Below, in pieces: positions 12,967-22,305 of a stretch of DNA of 64,000 nt (positions are counted from its first letter, which is position 1; each line of letters opens with the position of its first letter). The stretch is from NCBI GenBank assembly GCA_037176845.1, contig JAYKXP010000049.1:186001-250000 (forward strand). The letters are read 5' to 3'. The stretch is from Paramarasmius palmivorus (Eukaryota; Basidiomycota; Agaricomycetes; Agaricales; Marasmiaceae). The position numbers were made by a program, and so were the translations under genes. Under the pieces are notes generated by a model that worked only from the letters and a program-made list of their open reading frames with translations, did no database searches and was not told the DNA's origin.

Positions 12967-13065
12967 TGGGGCCACAGGATCTTGGGAGAAGCATCTATTC
13001 CTGTCCTTCCGAGTTTCTTTTTCCCCGCTCGATAGGCATAGAAAGTTTCGTTTGACTGCTTCATC

Positions 13066-14678
13066 ATGATCGCTCAAGCCCTCGTCGCTCTTTCAGCATC
13101 TGCACTCCTTATCAATGCAAGCCCTATTTACCCCTCCTGTGTCGGAGACTCTGCCACAACAGTCACTCACACAGTTACAGTCACCGCTTCGTATGTCGCG
13201 TCTATCTCTACTATCTGTCGAGCTAATTCTTGGTTTAGCGCTTGTGACTGCGGTGGCACCACTACTGGCATTACGACCATCGGAACCACTATTGGGACTA
13301 CCACTATTGGAACTACCACGATTGGCACTGTGACCACCGGTACCACCATTTCGTAGGTTCTTCACTCCTTCGTTCTCTTCAGTTCAACTAAATATAAGCT
13401 CTAGGGTGAGTACTGGTACCACGATCATCACAACACCCGTCACCATTCCAACAAGTCCACCACAGACGTTCGTACTCTTAGCACACGACATAGACCTTGA
13501 CACTAACTATGCGTGATTAGGACTTGCACTCATGACGTTCCTCCTCCTGTGAGCAGTGGAACTGTGTCTACGCCTGGAACTGTCAGCCTTCCCCCGAGCT
13601 CCATTCCAAGCTCTGGTGTTCCTCCCACCACGGTCCCAACTCAGAGCTTGCCCCCAACCTCAATCCCGAGCTCTGATGTGCCTCCTACTACGGTCCCGAC
13701 TCAGAGTTTACCCCCAAGCTCTATTCCAAGCTCTGATGTGCCTCCTACCTCGGCGCCCCCGAGCTCAGTTCCAAGCTCTGGCGTTCCTCCTACCACTGTT
13801 CCCACTTCGCCTCCAAGCTCCATCCCGAGCTCTGGCGTTCCTCCCACTTCGGTCCCGACTGAAAGCTTGCCTCCGAGCTCCGTTCCAAGCTCTGACATTC
13901 CTCCAACTTCGGTCCCCAGCTTGCCACCAAGCTCCATCCCGAGCACAGACATTCCTCCCACTACAGTTCCCACCTCCATTCCGGGCACTGACGTTCCTCC
14001 CACTTCAGTTCCTACCTCTATTCCGGGCACTGATGTTCCTCCTACTTCTGCCCCTGGAACTACCGCTCCTCCTACCTCTTCAGCCATTACTACCACCATC
14101 ACTTCTGAGGTGAGCCCATCTATAGCTAGTAACGATTTGCGAGTTTTCTAATGGACTATGTTTGCAGCCGCCTACCTCAACTGGCACCGGCGACGATGAT
14201 TGGCAATGCAGCACCGGCCCTGTTCAAGTGCGTTATGGATCTTATTGTTTCAACTAGCTCCAGCTGATGTACTGTCTCATTCTAGTGCTGCAACTCTGTC
14301 CAGAAGGTACGTTTCCATATTCCGCCGTCACCCAGAACCTCGATTAACTGATCTACTTATAGGCAAGCCACCCCGAAGCTGCTGGCCTCCTTGGTATGCT
14401 CGGTGTCCTCGCTGATCCGAATGCAGACGTGTAAGTGCACTACGCATTCTATGAACATATTAAGGTCTAAACACAATCACTTTAGCGGCGTTACCTGCTC
14501 GCCCATCACGGCCCTCGGTCTCGGTGGTAACTCCTGCAATGCGCAAACCGTTTGCTGCAGGAACAACCAATTCGTAAGTTTCTTTTTCCTCTCCGTTATG
14601 AATGAATGTACTTAACAATATGCGAAACAGAATGGTGTCGTTGCAATTGGTTGCACCCCCATCAACATTGGACTCTAA
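13066..14678 (+). CDS. Class I hydrophobin with Pro/Ser/Thr repeat extension
   Basis: Eight exons join in frame: 13066-13352, 13405-13467, 13521-14109, 14168-14227, 14286-14306, 14363-14430, 14486-14573 and 14631-14678 (407 aa). The protein begins with a signal peptide ([20 protein letters not shown]), followed by a Thr/Ile/Gly repeat region and about 190 residues of repeats built on '[19 protein letters not shown]'. The C-terminal 85 or so residues carry the eight-cysteine hydrophobin pattern: C, CC, C, then C, CC, C, visible in [30 protein letters not shown] and IGCTPI. Hydrophobins self-assemble at air-water and wall interfaces. The usual class I length is 100-150 aa, so this one is far longer. 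The repeat region is probably O-glycosylated and could tether or space the hydrophobin domain in the wall. Exon 2 uses a weaker GTTCGT donor. Confidence 0.88.
13568..14092 (+). repeat. Coding tandem repeats, Pro/Ser/Thr-rich
   Basis: Within hydrophobin exon 3, units of about 54-66 bases recur with 'ccaagctc', 'cctcc(c/t)ac' and 'gtcccgact' blocks in the same order. Later units shift to '[14 protein letters not shown]'. Copy number may vary between strains because adjacent units are nearly identical. Confidence 0.8.
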
Positions 14679-14947
14679 ATTCTGTCATCTTGAGCATCTG
14701 GTGAAACGTCCACTGTAGGACTTGTCATTCTTTTGGGACTGACTGTTTATATGTAGATAACGCATATACGTACCTAATTATCTAGCCAAAAATACCAGTC
14801 TGTCTGTGCGTTGAGTTTTGAGCTTGGGCGGATCTCGTACTGATCCACCATCGGTCTCGCGCGATGGCCGACAAGAAATGGGCGTCCCGTAAAATATATC
14901 CTTTAATGAAAGTAAAAGTGCAGCAAAATTCGTGCGTCACGGCTACG

Positions 14948-16895
14948 TCAACAAGATAGGAAGTAAACTATACATTCTCGCTGAGTCCACGAACTCCCAG
15001 CCCGTCCTTTCAGCAGAAAAGCACTATGAACATTTACAAATAGGTTTCCGGTCGACATAAATTTGCACCGCAACCGCTCTCTTTGTCGACAGTCGCACAT
15101 ACGAAGAGACCCAGATTCGTCGATTGATACTAAAGCAACTGGCATTTCTCCGGCCTGTGTTGCCACAATGTCTTCGTGTAACATGATGACGGCATTGAAG
15201 GAGAAAGGTAGATCACCTCTGAATATTTGTGCGAGCGTGTCTCCGGAGAGTCCAATGTGAAGCCCAGCTATATTAGCACTGGCGTCTTTCTCGGATGGAT
15301 CTACAAGATCCCGAACCACGGTACTGACGACTCCAAGGGGAGCCCATGGCGAAGTTATACTGATAGATTCGTCGAAGTGGATGACGGTGTAACGTCCATA
15401 CTAGAGTCCATCTCCAGTGCACCTCGCAGGACCAAACAGGTCGATCAAATTACCCCCTAGAGACCTCAGTGATGGACAATGGTGCCCAACTAAATCCTTC
15501 AGCTGTCAGCTTTTGCGCCGAGCACCTCGCGACTGCAATGTGCCGGGGTATAGTCCCACAGAGCAGAAGTTTGCGCATACGCGCTTCCCTAGACAACTCG
15601 GCGAGAAGCTCCGATGCGTTGACCCCCAGAATACCAGCAATGGCAAGAGTCTCATCTTCAGGTTTACTGGTACGACGATGACGAAGGAAGGGTATCAGCT
15701 CGCCATAGGTATACCGAAGTGCGGTAGTTGGAGCGGCGGGGATATACTCATCGGACTCGCGGGATGAGCTCTTGAACGAGAACGTATGGAGCACCACCAA
15801 AGTGTGTACAGTCGATGATTCCATCTGCAAGCTCGAAGTGTAAGTTTTGAGCGTCCGAAGCGTCTCGGACGCCTACGTGGTCACCGTCAAGGAAGATGAC
15901 AGGAATACGTCCTTGAGAAAGAAACTTGACGACGTCAGATAACGGTGGCCGCGTAGGTGGGCATTGACATGCAGGTTCAACATGAAGCGGGATGTACTAG
16001 TTGCTGAAATCGGCGACCAACTTGAAGTCGTGGGCTGTGACTGGATCGCGTACGCCAGGAAAGGTATACCACCGCCATATATTCGTTCCGTTTCAGCGTC
16101 AGGGTCAGAGTTCCAACGAGCTGCGAGCACTCTTTTGTAAAACATGAGTAGCTCGACGTGCACTCTAGAGTTTCCGACAAGCTGCGCGAAGTCGCGGAAG
16201 CCTAGGCTCCATGCCCATCTGGAGAGGGAAAATAGCAATGATCCTGCTCCAAGGAAGAGCGAATCTTCATGTAGGTCAGATAATACGGCGACATTTGGGG
16301 CTTCGAGGACGACCTGGTCAAGCTTTGACACAGCTCTTTCCAGCGAAGGCCTGAATCGTTCCATGTGTTGGCAGAGCATGGCAGGATTGCTGTTTAAGAG
16401 GCGCCTTCCCCAAGGCACAAGTAGTCTAACTAGAGCTTCTCCAGACAAAAAAGTTCGACTTTCCTGTAAGCTACTGCAAATGCAACCAGTTAAGACCATA
16501 TTGCCCAACAGACCTCCTAGAGCCTCCGTAACAGCCCTTTGAAGTCGATGGATGATATGGATGTCATCGTGAGGAAGAGGTATGAAGAAGGCATCGTCAC
16601 GATTGATTGGTTCATGGATGTCCAGTGCAGCAGCATCGACAGACCATGGAATGTCGAGGAAGTAGATAAATTCGTTTGCTATCCGACGTATGTCGTCCAA
16701 TGAAGAAACATAGTCTGGCAGAAGGGTTGATTCGTCGGTTTCTGTGCTCATAACAAATATTTTGTTCAGTGTCCTGTATACATTAAATCCGGGATACTTA
16801 CCTTTCAAAGGGTCATCGAGACCAATAAGCTTGTCCTCGCCGCAAACGCAGGAACACCGAGCCGGTTGTTGAATGAGGTATTGGATAATGTTCAT
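14948..16895 (-). CDS. HET-like (heterokaryon incompatibility type) protein, structure unresolved
   Basis: The minus strand reads as one interrupted gene. Exon 1 (16895-16802) starts MNIIQYLIQQ. A GTAAGT intron leads to a long exon from 16741 down to about 16050 with many Leu-rich helices. Frame changes, presumably introns, follow near 16010, 15780 and 15450. The piece around 15960-15840 reads 'SQGRIPVIFLDGDHVGVRD'. The piece at 15740-15450 reads 'RRTSKPEDETLAIAGILGVN' and 'SAQKLTAEGFSWAPLS', which strongly recalls the second half of basidiomycete HET-domain proteins (SxxxDE...GLLG...G..WAP). The end near 14948 reads like their C-terminal tail. HET proteins act in non-self recognition and cell death. 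I could not join all exons cleanly, so a frameshifted pseudogene is possible. Confidence 0.45.
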
Positions 16896-17207
16896 GTTGT
16901 CAGAGGACAAGAGCTTGAAGGAAGCTGTTCGGATACTTCGGCCGACTCGGATATTCGCACTTGGCTTACACACAATTACGTGACCCGACTTGATTCTTAC
17001 TCCCGACCCTCACCTCGTCAACGTTGTCATCTTCAACGTCAAGCTATGCATTCAAACTCCACCCAAATGATTATTCATAGCTCAGCATGCTAGCGAGTGC
17101 TGACTCTGGGACCCTCAATTCTAGTAGTTTCTGAAATACAAATTTTTTCAAATGACCTAGTTGGCATTGCAACACGCCGGTGCCAACTGAGGTTCAGGGT
17201 GTCAAAA

Positions 17208-17397
17208 AGGGATAGCGACGGAAGAGTAGGGTGAGCAAGTTTTCGTCTTTGGTGGTGCCCGGCGTGTACTCAATGTCCCGCAGCTCCAAGACCTGCGTAA
17301 TGGCCTGGAGAAGGGCTTTTCTCGCCGTCTTGTAACCCTCAAATAACTTAATCCGACAGAAAGCTTTGACCCATATGTGCTTGGCAAAGGTCCCCAA
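17208..17397 (-). pseudogene. Gene fragment carried in the duplication
   Basis: The minus strand holds an open C-terminal-looking fragment (AKHIWVKAFCRIKLFEGY ... LFRRYPFLTP, stop) with no start exon in reach. In the second copy (about 20840-21020) small deletions shift the frame, so that copy is broken. The parent family was not recognised. It looks like a fragment trapped next to the secreted-protein promoter when the unit was duplicated. Confidence 0.4.
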
Positions 17398-17638
17398 TCC
17401 GAGAATGAAAATCTTTTAAATTACTCCGTCATTATCCCGTCTCCCGTCTCGTCCGGGTCAGTGCTCCAAGCAGCGAGCGCCCTCGATACGCAGTTTCTCA
17501 GAGCGATGCAAAAATACTCCACAGCTAAAGCCAGACCTCCATTCGGGGATTTTAGTGGATACTTCGCGTATTGGAGCGACATTACAGCCTGCATAACAGC
17601 CCATTTACTGCGCAAATTATTATTATGCGCTCAAAAAG

Positions 17639-17645
17639 TATAAAA
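17639..17645 (+). promoter_or_regulatory. TATA box, secreted protein copy 1
   Basis: TATAAAA lies 88 bases before the ATG at 17727. The same element is kept in copy 2 (21263-21269). Confidence 0.6.
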
Positions 17646-17726
17646 ACACGACGAGCTGGTATACTTTGGATTCATCAGCCTATCATCCACTTTTCTATTC
17701 GTATCACTCAAACTACTCTCACAATA

Positions 17727-18276
17727 ATGAACATGAAAGCTTTATTCGCTATCATTCCTTTCGCCATTGTCTCTGTCGGTGCCTCCCCTATAAGTAGCGA
17801 CACATCAGCCTATGGGTGAGTCCCTTTATTTCCCACTCCAGACTCTTATTGAAGAGGGCTCTAGGGAGGAAGTATCCAGCAGCATTGGGTACGGCACGGC
17901 TGTCCCCAGCTCGAGCTATGCTATTCCTCCGCATGCCACCGCCACCGCCAGCACAATCCCATCCTGCGCACCTCATGGCATTCCTGACAGTGCTCCTCAC
18001 GGTGGTGACCACGCCACGGGTGGCCACCTTAGCAGCGGGTACTTCCCTTCCAGCGCCAGCCACGGCGCAAGTGCCTCGGAGTGGGGTGCCACTTTCCCTA
18101 GTGGCGTTCACACTGATATCGGAAGCCTTCCACCTTGCCCGCCACCAACTGCTGTGCCGAGCTGCGGGCCGGGGCATGTTTCTGGTTCAGAAATTCCCAG
18201 CTTCAGCATCCCAGTCCCTTCGGAATCATGGTCGGCGACAGCTGCGTCTAGCACCGAAAGTTCCTACGACTTTTGA
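17727..18276 (+). CDS. Small secreted Ser/Pro/His-rich protein, copy 1
   Basis: Two exons, 17727-17815 and 17865-18276, give a 166-aa protein. A signal peptide (MNMKALFAIIPFAIVSVGAS) is followed by a mature part rich in Ser, Ala, Pro, Gly and His, with repeated 'FPSSAS', 'HGASAS' and 'SGVHT' type motifs and only a few Cys residues (PSCAPHG, PPCPPP, SCGPG). It ends in STESSYDF without a GPI signal. No known domain was recognised. Composition and length fit a fungal small secreted protein or wall-associated glycoprotein. A paralogue lies 3.6 kb downstream within a duplicated segment. Confidence 0.75.
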
Positions 18277-18992
18277 TTGAGCTCGGACTCGACGATCCTT
18301 GGACAATCTATCTACACTTGAACTGCACATACTTTACGGACATTGTATCGTTAGATGCATTACTCTACATATTCCTACGTACACCTGCACGTTCGTATTC
18401 TATAGACGCCCAGATGGACGCTACCACTGTCATAGTATTGTGAAATATCAATAACCATGTTTTACCTGCCCGCTAATGGGAGACCACCCGCTCCAGATCC
18501 TATGTTTTGACGCATTCGGTTGGCATTCGCAGGGTTCTGCAAAGAGACGTATGAAGTCGAAGTTATGGGAGGCAAACTGCTCTGCAGTTATAGGCGCGTG
18601 CATTAATTGCATTATTTCAACCTGATTTCAACAATTACAGGATTATTTGAAGAAGCAGGGATACTGATACTGAGGGAGAAAGACGTAAGAATCTTACTCG
18701 AGATAAAAAGTCAACTGTCGCAGGCGCCTGCAGCGCGCCAAAATACGCCGCCAGCCGCGGCCGTATGCCAGTTTTTGCTTGGCAAAAATTGTCCCCAAAA
18801 ACTGTCATATTAGAGGCTGCCAGCGCTACGACCTTTGGCAGTGTTTCTCACTCACGTTCACAGTATCAAGAATTCTCGTAGGTGTGATACTACACTACTT
18901 TACACGATAAGTAACTGATGAATTTCAAGAATCCTAACCAACTTGAAGCTTCAAGGTTCTCCTGCGAGTCCTGTCATTGACTGGACAAATCT
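18277..18992. other. Intergenic between copy 1 and the AIG2-like gene
   Basis: This is the 3' flank of copy 1 and the converging 3' flank of the next gene. It includes a perfect 7-bp inverted repeat with a 3-base loop at 18772-18788 (TTTTTGC-TTG-GCAAAAA). No coding sequence was recognised. Confidence 0.45.
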
Positions 18993-19826
18993 TCAAGTAC
19001 ACCATACGATGCTGTGGACATTCTCCATATAGGTTTCGTCCGTGTCGCATACAAGAACCAAATCTATCTCAATATCCGTACGCCGAAACTTGCCGATATA
19101 GTTTTCGTAGGCGCACCACTGTGCATGTCCTGTTATGGTCCACACTGTTCCCTCTGTCACCACCCAATCCACAGGAGTCGATTCTGACCTTGAAATCCAA
19201 TTCAGGCCCCATCGTCCGTTGCGATAATCAGGAGCGTATCCATAGGTGTGAACTTGGCGGGGGTTTTCAACTCCCTCGTCTGAATCTCCAAAAATTCGCT
19301 GCTTGAGATCCTCTGAGGGTAAGGTAGGAATGAAGACTTTCTCTGGTTTATATTGCTCTGGTGTAATGTCGTGCAGCTCTCGGTGGAGAACTCTGAATTG
19401 CATGGCCATAATGGATTCGCGTTCGGGTTTTGGCTGTTTCTTCAGTACGGCTTCATCCCAGACATATGCGAATACTTCCCGAGGTGGTGTGATACCGCTG
19501 TCGAATGTCACTTGGACAAGTTGGAACTTGCGGTCGTCGTATGGTAATGCATTGATATCATATCCATCGAATTCCGGCCAATGTTGGCAGAGCCAGACTT
19601 TGCCTTGGACAACCCCAGTTTCAGATGGGACGAGGATGTCCTGATTGGGTGACGGTTGCGTTAAGGGAGTGGAAGCTGAGGCATATCCAGCAAGATAAGC
19701 GGTCCCTTGGAGAAATTCTGGTTCTTGTTTGTGAGGATAGCTATAGCTAGAAAGGTTTTTTGGGTCTGCCCAGAATCCGTGGACAAAGATATGGTGAAGA
19801 TGAGCGCTGATACCGTTGGACATCAT
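18993..19826 (-). CDS. AIG2/gamma-glutamylcyclotransferase-fold-like protein
   Basis: This is a single-exon 277-aa frame, unusual here because most neighbours have many introns. Near the N-terminus 'HIFVHGFWADPKNL' resembles the glycine-rich 'VFVYGTLMDP' motif of the AIG2/GGCT superfamily. Further on, 'VVQGKVWLC' and 'REVFAYVWD' match the G-x-V-x-G and Y-V strands of that fold. Proteins of this fold cyclise gamma-glutamyl compounds or remove gamma-glutamylamines, but the Tyr of the YGTL motif is His here, so the substrate cannot be named. It sits between the two copies of the duplicated secreted-protein unit, on the opposite strand. Confidence 0.5.
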   Translation of the reverse strand: MMSNGISAHLHHIFVHGFWADPKNLSSYSYPHKQEPEFLQGTAYLAGYASASTPLTQPSPNQDILVPSETGVVQGKVWLCQHWPEFDGYDINALPYDDRKFQLVQVTFDSGITPPREVFAYVWDEAVLKKQPKPERESIMAMQFRVLHRELHDITPEQYKPEKVFIPTLPSEDLKQRIFGDSDEGVENPRQVHTYGYAPDYRNGRWGLNWISRSESTPVDWVVTEGTVWTITGHAQWCAYENYIGKFRRTDIEIDLVLVCDTDETYMENVHSIVWCT

Positions 19827-20792
19827 GGTGGTGGTGTGGAACTCCTATTGACGTTGATAGTTAATACGGCCATAGTTTCTGTGGCTGTGCAGAGTAGATC
19901 ACGTGCAATGAGGCTTGAGGTTTCGGATTCAAATTTCAAGGTCTAGACTCTGAGCTCTCTTGTCCGGTACCAAGATATGTGCAGAACGACTCATCGAAAT
20001 CTTCTGTGCAAGCAGTCAGCGCTAGTCACTAGTCAGCTGCAGGATATCCCCGCTTCGTTCATCATTCCAATGGCCCTCAGAACTTTTCAAGACCTTCTCG
20101 ATCCTACCCCCGTCACAAGCCTTTTTTTCAAGGCGCCCCTCGATCTGTCCTCCTGATGATGTTTCATTAGACACTGCATAATATTTGGACACTGGCGTAA
20201 TCTCTGAAGCTGGTGATTCTCCGTAGTCATTCCCTTCCACATCGCTGATCATTAATTAATACCCATCAGCTCTTCGGGCCTCTGCACAGACTGCATTATA
20301 GCCTGTTCAAGGTGTTCGATTCGTTCCAGTCGATTTCAACCGGACTTTGCTAGGATTACATTCTCCAAGCTGCAGAAAGTCCACTGCCCGATCCGACCTC
20401 ATACGAGTACCATCCTTTTCGCGTTGGCCATATACGGTGTTTTTCAGGCACGAGAAGAGCTTGGTATCGAGACTTGTCTGCTCCCGAGCTCCGCCTCACC
20501 AAATGGACCTTTTTCGCGTATTACCTGAGACCTCCAAACTCCAAGCCATATTCAATAAGTTTCTAGTGGCACTATTGCTCGAGTCGCTTTACAGCCCTCT
20601 TGCGCCGGGGTGGATATATAATAGGCACGCTGAGCTTCTCGTCGGCAGGTGCTCATTACTCATAGGTGCGGTTCATTTTCGTACGAGTTGTGGTATAGCA
20701 TTGATATTGAAGTGTTGCCACTGTACCTCCAGGCTCCTGCCAAATGCGACCTCATTCAACTCGACTGTATTATTTCTGCAGTCGGAGAGTAG
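19827..20792. other. Intergenic, no gene recognised
   Basis: A 76-codon minus frame (20252-20022) is rich in charged and Ser residues and could be a small protein, but it has no family features. A 166-codon plus frame (20347-20847) runs into the duplicated segment and looks like chance. Confidence 0.35.
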
Positions 20793-21262
20793 TTGGCATT
20801 GCAAGACACCGATACCAACTGAAGTTCAGGGTGTCAAAACGGGATAGCGACGGAAGTAGGGTGAGTAAGCTTTCGTCTTTGGTGGTGCCCGGCGCGTACT
20901 CAATATCCCGCAGCTCCAAGTAAGGACCTGCGTAATGGCCTGCAGAAGGGCTGTTCTCGCCGTCTTGTACCCCTCAAACTTACCCGACAGAAAGCTTTGA
21001 CCCATATGTGCTTGGCAAAGGACCCCAATCCGGGAATGAAAATCTTTTAAATTACACTGTCACTATCCCGTCTCGTCCCGTTCAATGCTCCAAGCAGCGA
21101 GCGCCCTCGATACGCAGTATTTCAGAGCGATGCAAGAATACTCCACGGCTAAAGCCAAACCTCCATTCGGGGATTTTAGTGGATACCTCGCGTATTGGAG
21201 CGACATTACAGCCTGCATAACAGCCCATTTACTGCGCAAATTATTATTATGCGCTCAAAAGG

Positions 21263-21269
21263 TATAAAA
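21263..21269 (+). promoter_or_regulatory. TATA box, secreted protein copy 2
   Basis: TATAAAA lies 88 bases before the ATG at 21351, at the same distance as in copy 1. Confidence 0.6.
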
Positions 21270-21350
21270 GCACGACGAGCTGGTCTACTTTGGATTCATC
21301 AGCCTATCATCCACTTTTTGTATTCACCTCACCCGAACTAGCTCACAATA

Positions 21351-21909
21351 ATGAACATGAAATTTTTATTCGCCATCATTCCTTTCGCCATCGTCTCTGT
21401 CGGTGCTTCCCCTATCAGCAGTGCGTCAGCCTCTGGGTAAGTGTCTTTATTTTCTGATTCGGACTGGTATTGAAGAGAAGTTTAGGTCGGCAGTATACAG
21501 CAGTATCGCATCCGGCACGGCTGCCCCTAGCTCGAGCTTTGCTATTCCTACGAACCCCACCGCCACCGCCAGCACAATCCCATCCTGCGCACCTCATGGC
21601 ATTCCTCATAGTGCTCCTCACAATGTTGACCACGCCACGGGTGCACACTTTAGCAGCGAGTACTTCCCTTCCAGCGCCAGCACCAGTCACGGCGCAAGTG
21701 CCTCGGAGTCCGGTGCCACTTTCCCTAGTGGCGTCCACACTCACACTGGTCGCGGAAGCCTTCCACCTTGCCCGCCACCAACTGCTGTGCCGAGTAGTGC
21801 GCCTGGGCATGTTTCCGGTTCAGAAATTCCCAGCTTCAGCATTCCAGTCTCTTCGGCATCATGGTCAACGACGGCTGCGTCCAGCACTGAAAGCTCTTAC
21901 GACTTTTGA
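21351..21909 (+). CDS. Small secreted Ser/Pro/His-rich protein, copy 2
   Basis: Two exons, 21351-21436 and 21486-21909, give 169 aa. The signal peptide (MNMKFLFAIIPFAIVSVGAS) and mature part match copy 1 closely, including the intron position and the STESSYDF end. Differences include an inserted Ser/Thr (ASTSHGAS) and loss of a Cys (PSSAPGHV in place of PSCGPGHV). Both copies are intact, so both may be expressed. Function is unknown. Confidence 0.75.
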
Positions 21910-22305
21910 TTGAGCTCGGACTCGACGATCCTTGGACAATCTATCTATACTTGAACCGCACATCCTTTACGGACATTGTATCTTTATATCCATTATTATT
22001 CTTATAAATGCACATGCACGTTCATATTTCATAGACGCCTAGATGGACGCCAAACCATTACCAGTGTTTTAGAATACAAGCTCGGACAAGTGCAATGACA
22101 ATCGTGACACTGACTGCTTCACAATTTTTAGGGGGATCAACACGAGAGGTTTCATTTCAACTATTGTACACTTTGACATTCGAAGGAGACAGTTTGGTTT
22201 TATATGTGAGTTTCTGGGAATGAAAACGATAAGAAAAGGCAAGAAAAGACGGCGACGGCACGGAATAGTGATGACGAATGTATCGACAAAGATTGCGGGG
22301 CGCTT

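Larger units (their letters stand above)
17161..18421. repeat. Segmental duplication, copy 1
   Basis: This segment is repeated in the same orientation at 20793-22051. It covers an eroded exon fragment, the promoter with its TATA box, the whole small secreted protein gene and part of the 3' flank. Long near-identical blocks include 'gtctttggtggtgcccggcg', 'gggattttagtggatac' and 'cagcctatcatccacttttt'. Confidence 0.9.
20793..22051. repeat. Segmental duplication, copy 2
   Basis: This is the partner of 17161-18421 in the same orientation, 3.6 kb away. It has small indels relative to copy 1, for example loss of three bases in the 'cggaag(ag)tag' block near 20853. Confidence 0.9.

Noticed and set aside
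13093..13365. Gly/Ser-rich minus frame opposite the hydrophobin
   Set aside because: It is the mirror of the Thr/Ile repeats on the coding strand; the hydrophobin model explains the region fully.
18772..18788. Hairpin TTTTTGC-TTG-GCAAAAA
   Set aside because: Too short for a mobile element end or a structured RNA, and no partner copy was found; probably chance in A/T-rich flank.
20347..20847. Plus-strand 166-codon frame
   Set aside because: No motif, no signal peptide, and it runs into the duplicated segment, where copy 1 has no equivalent frame.
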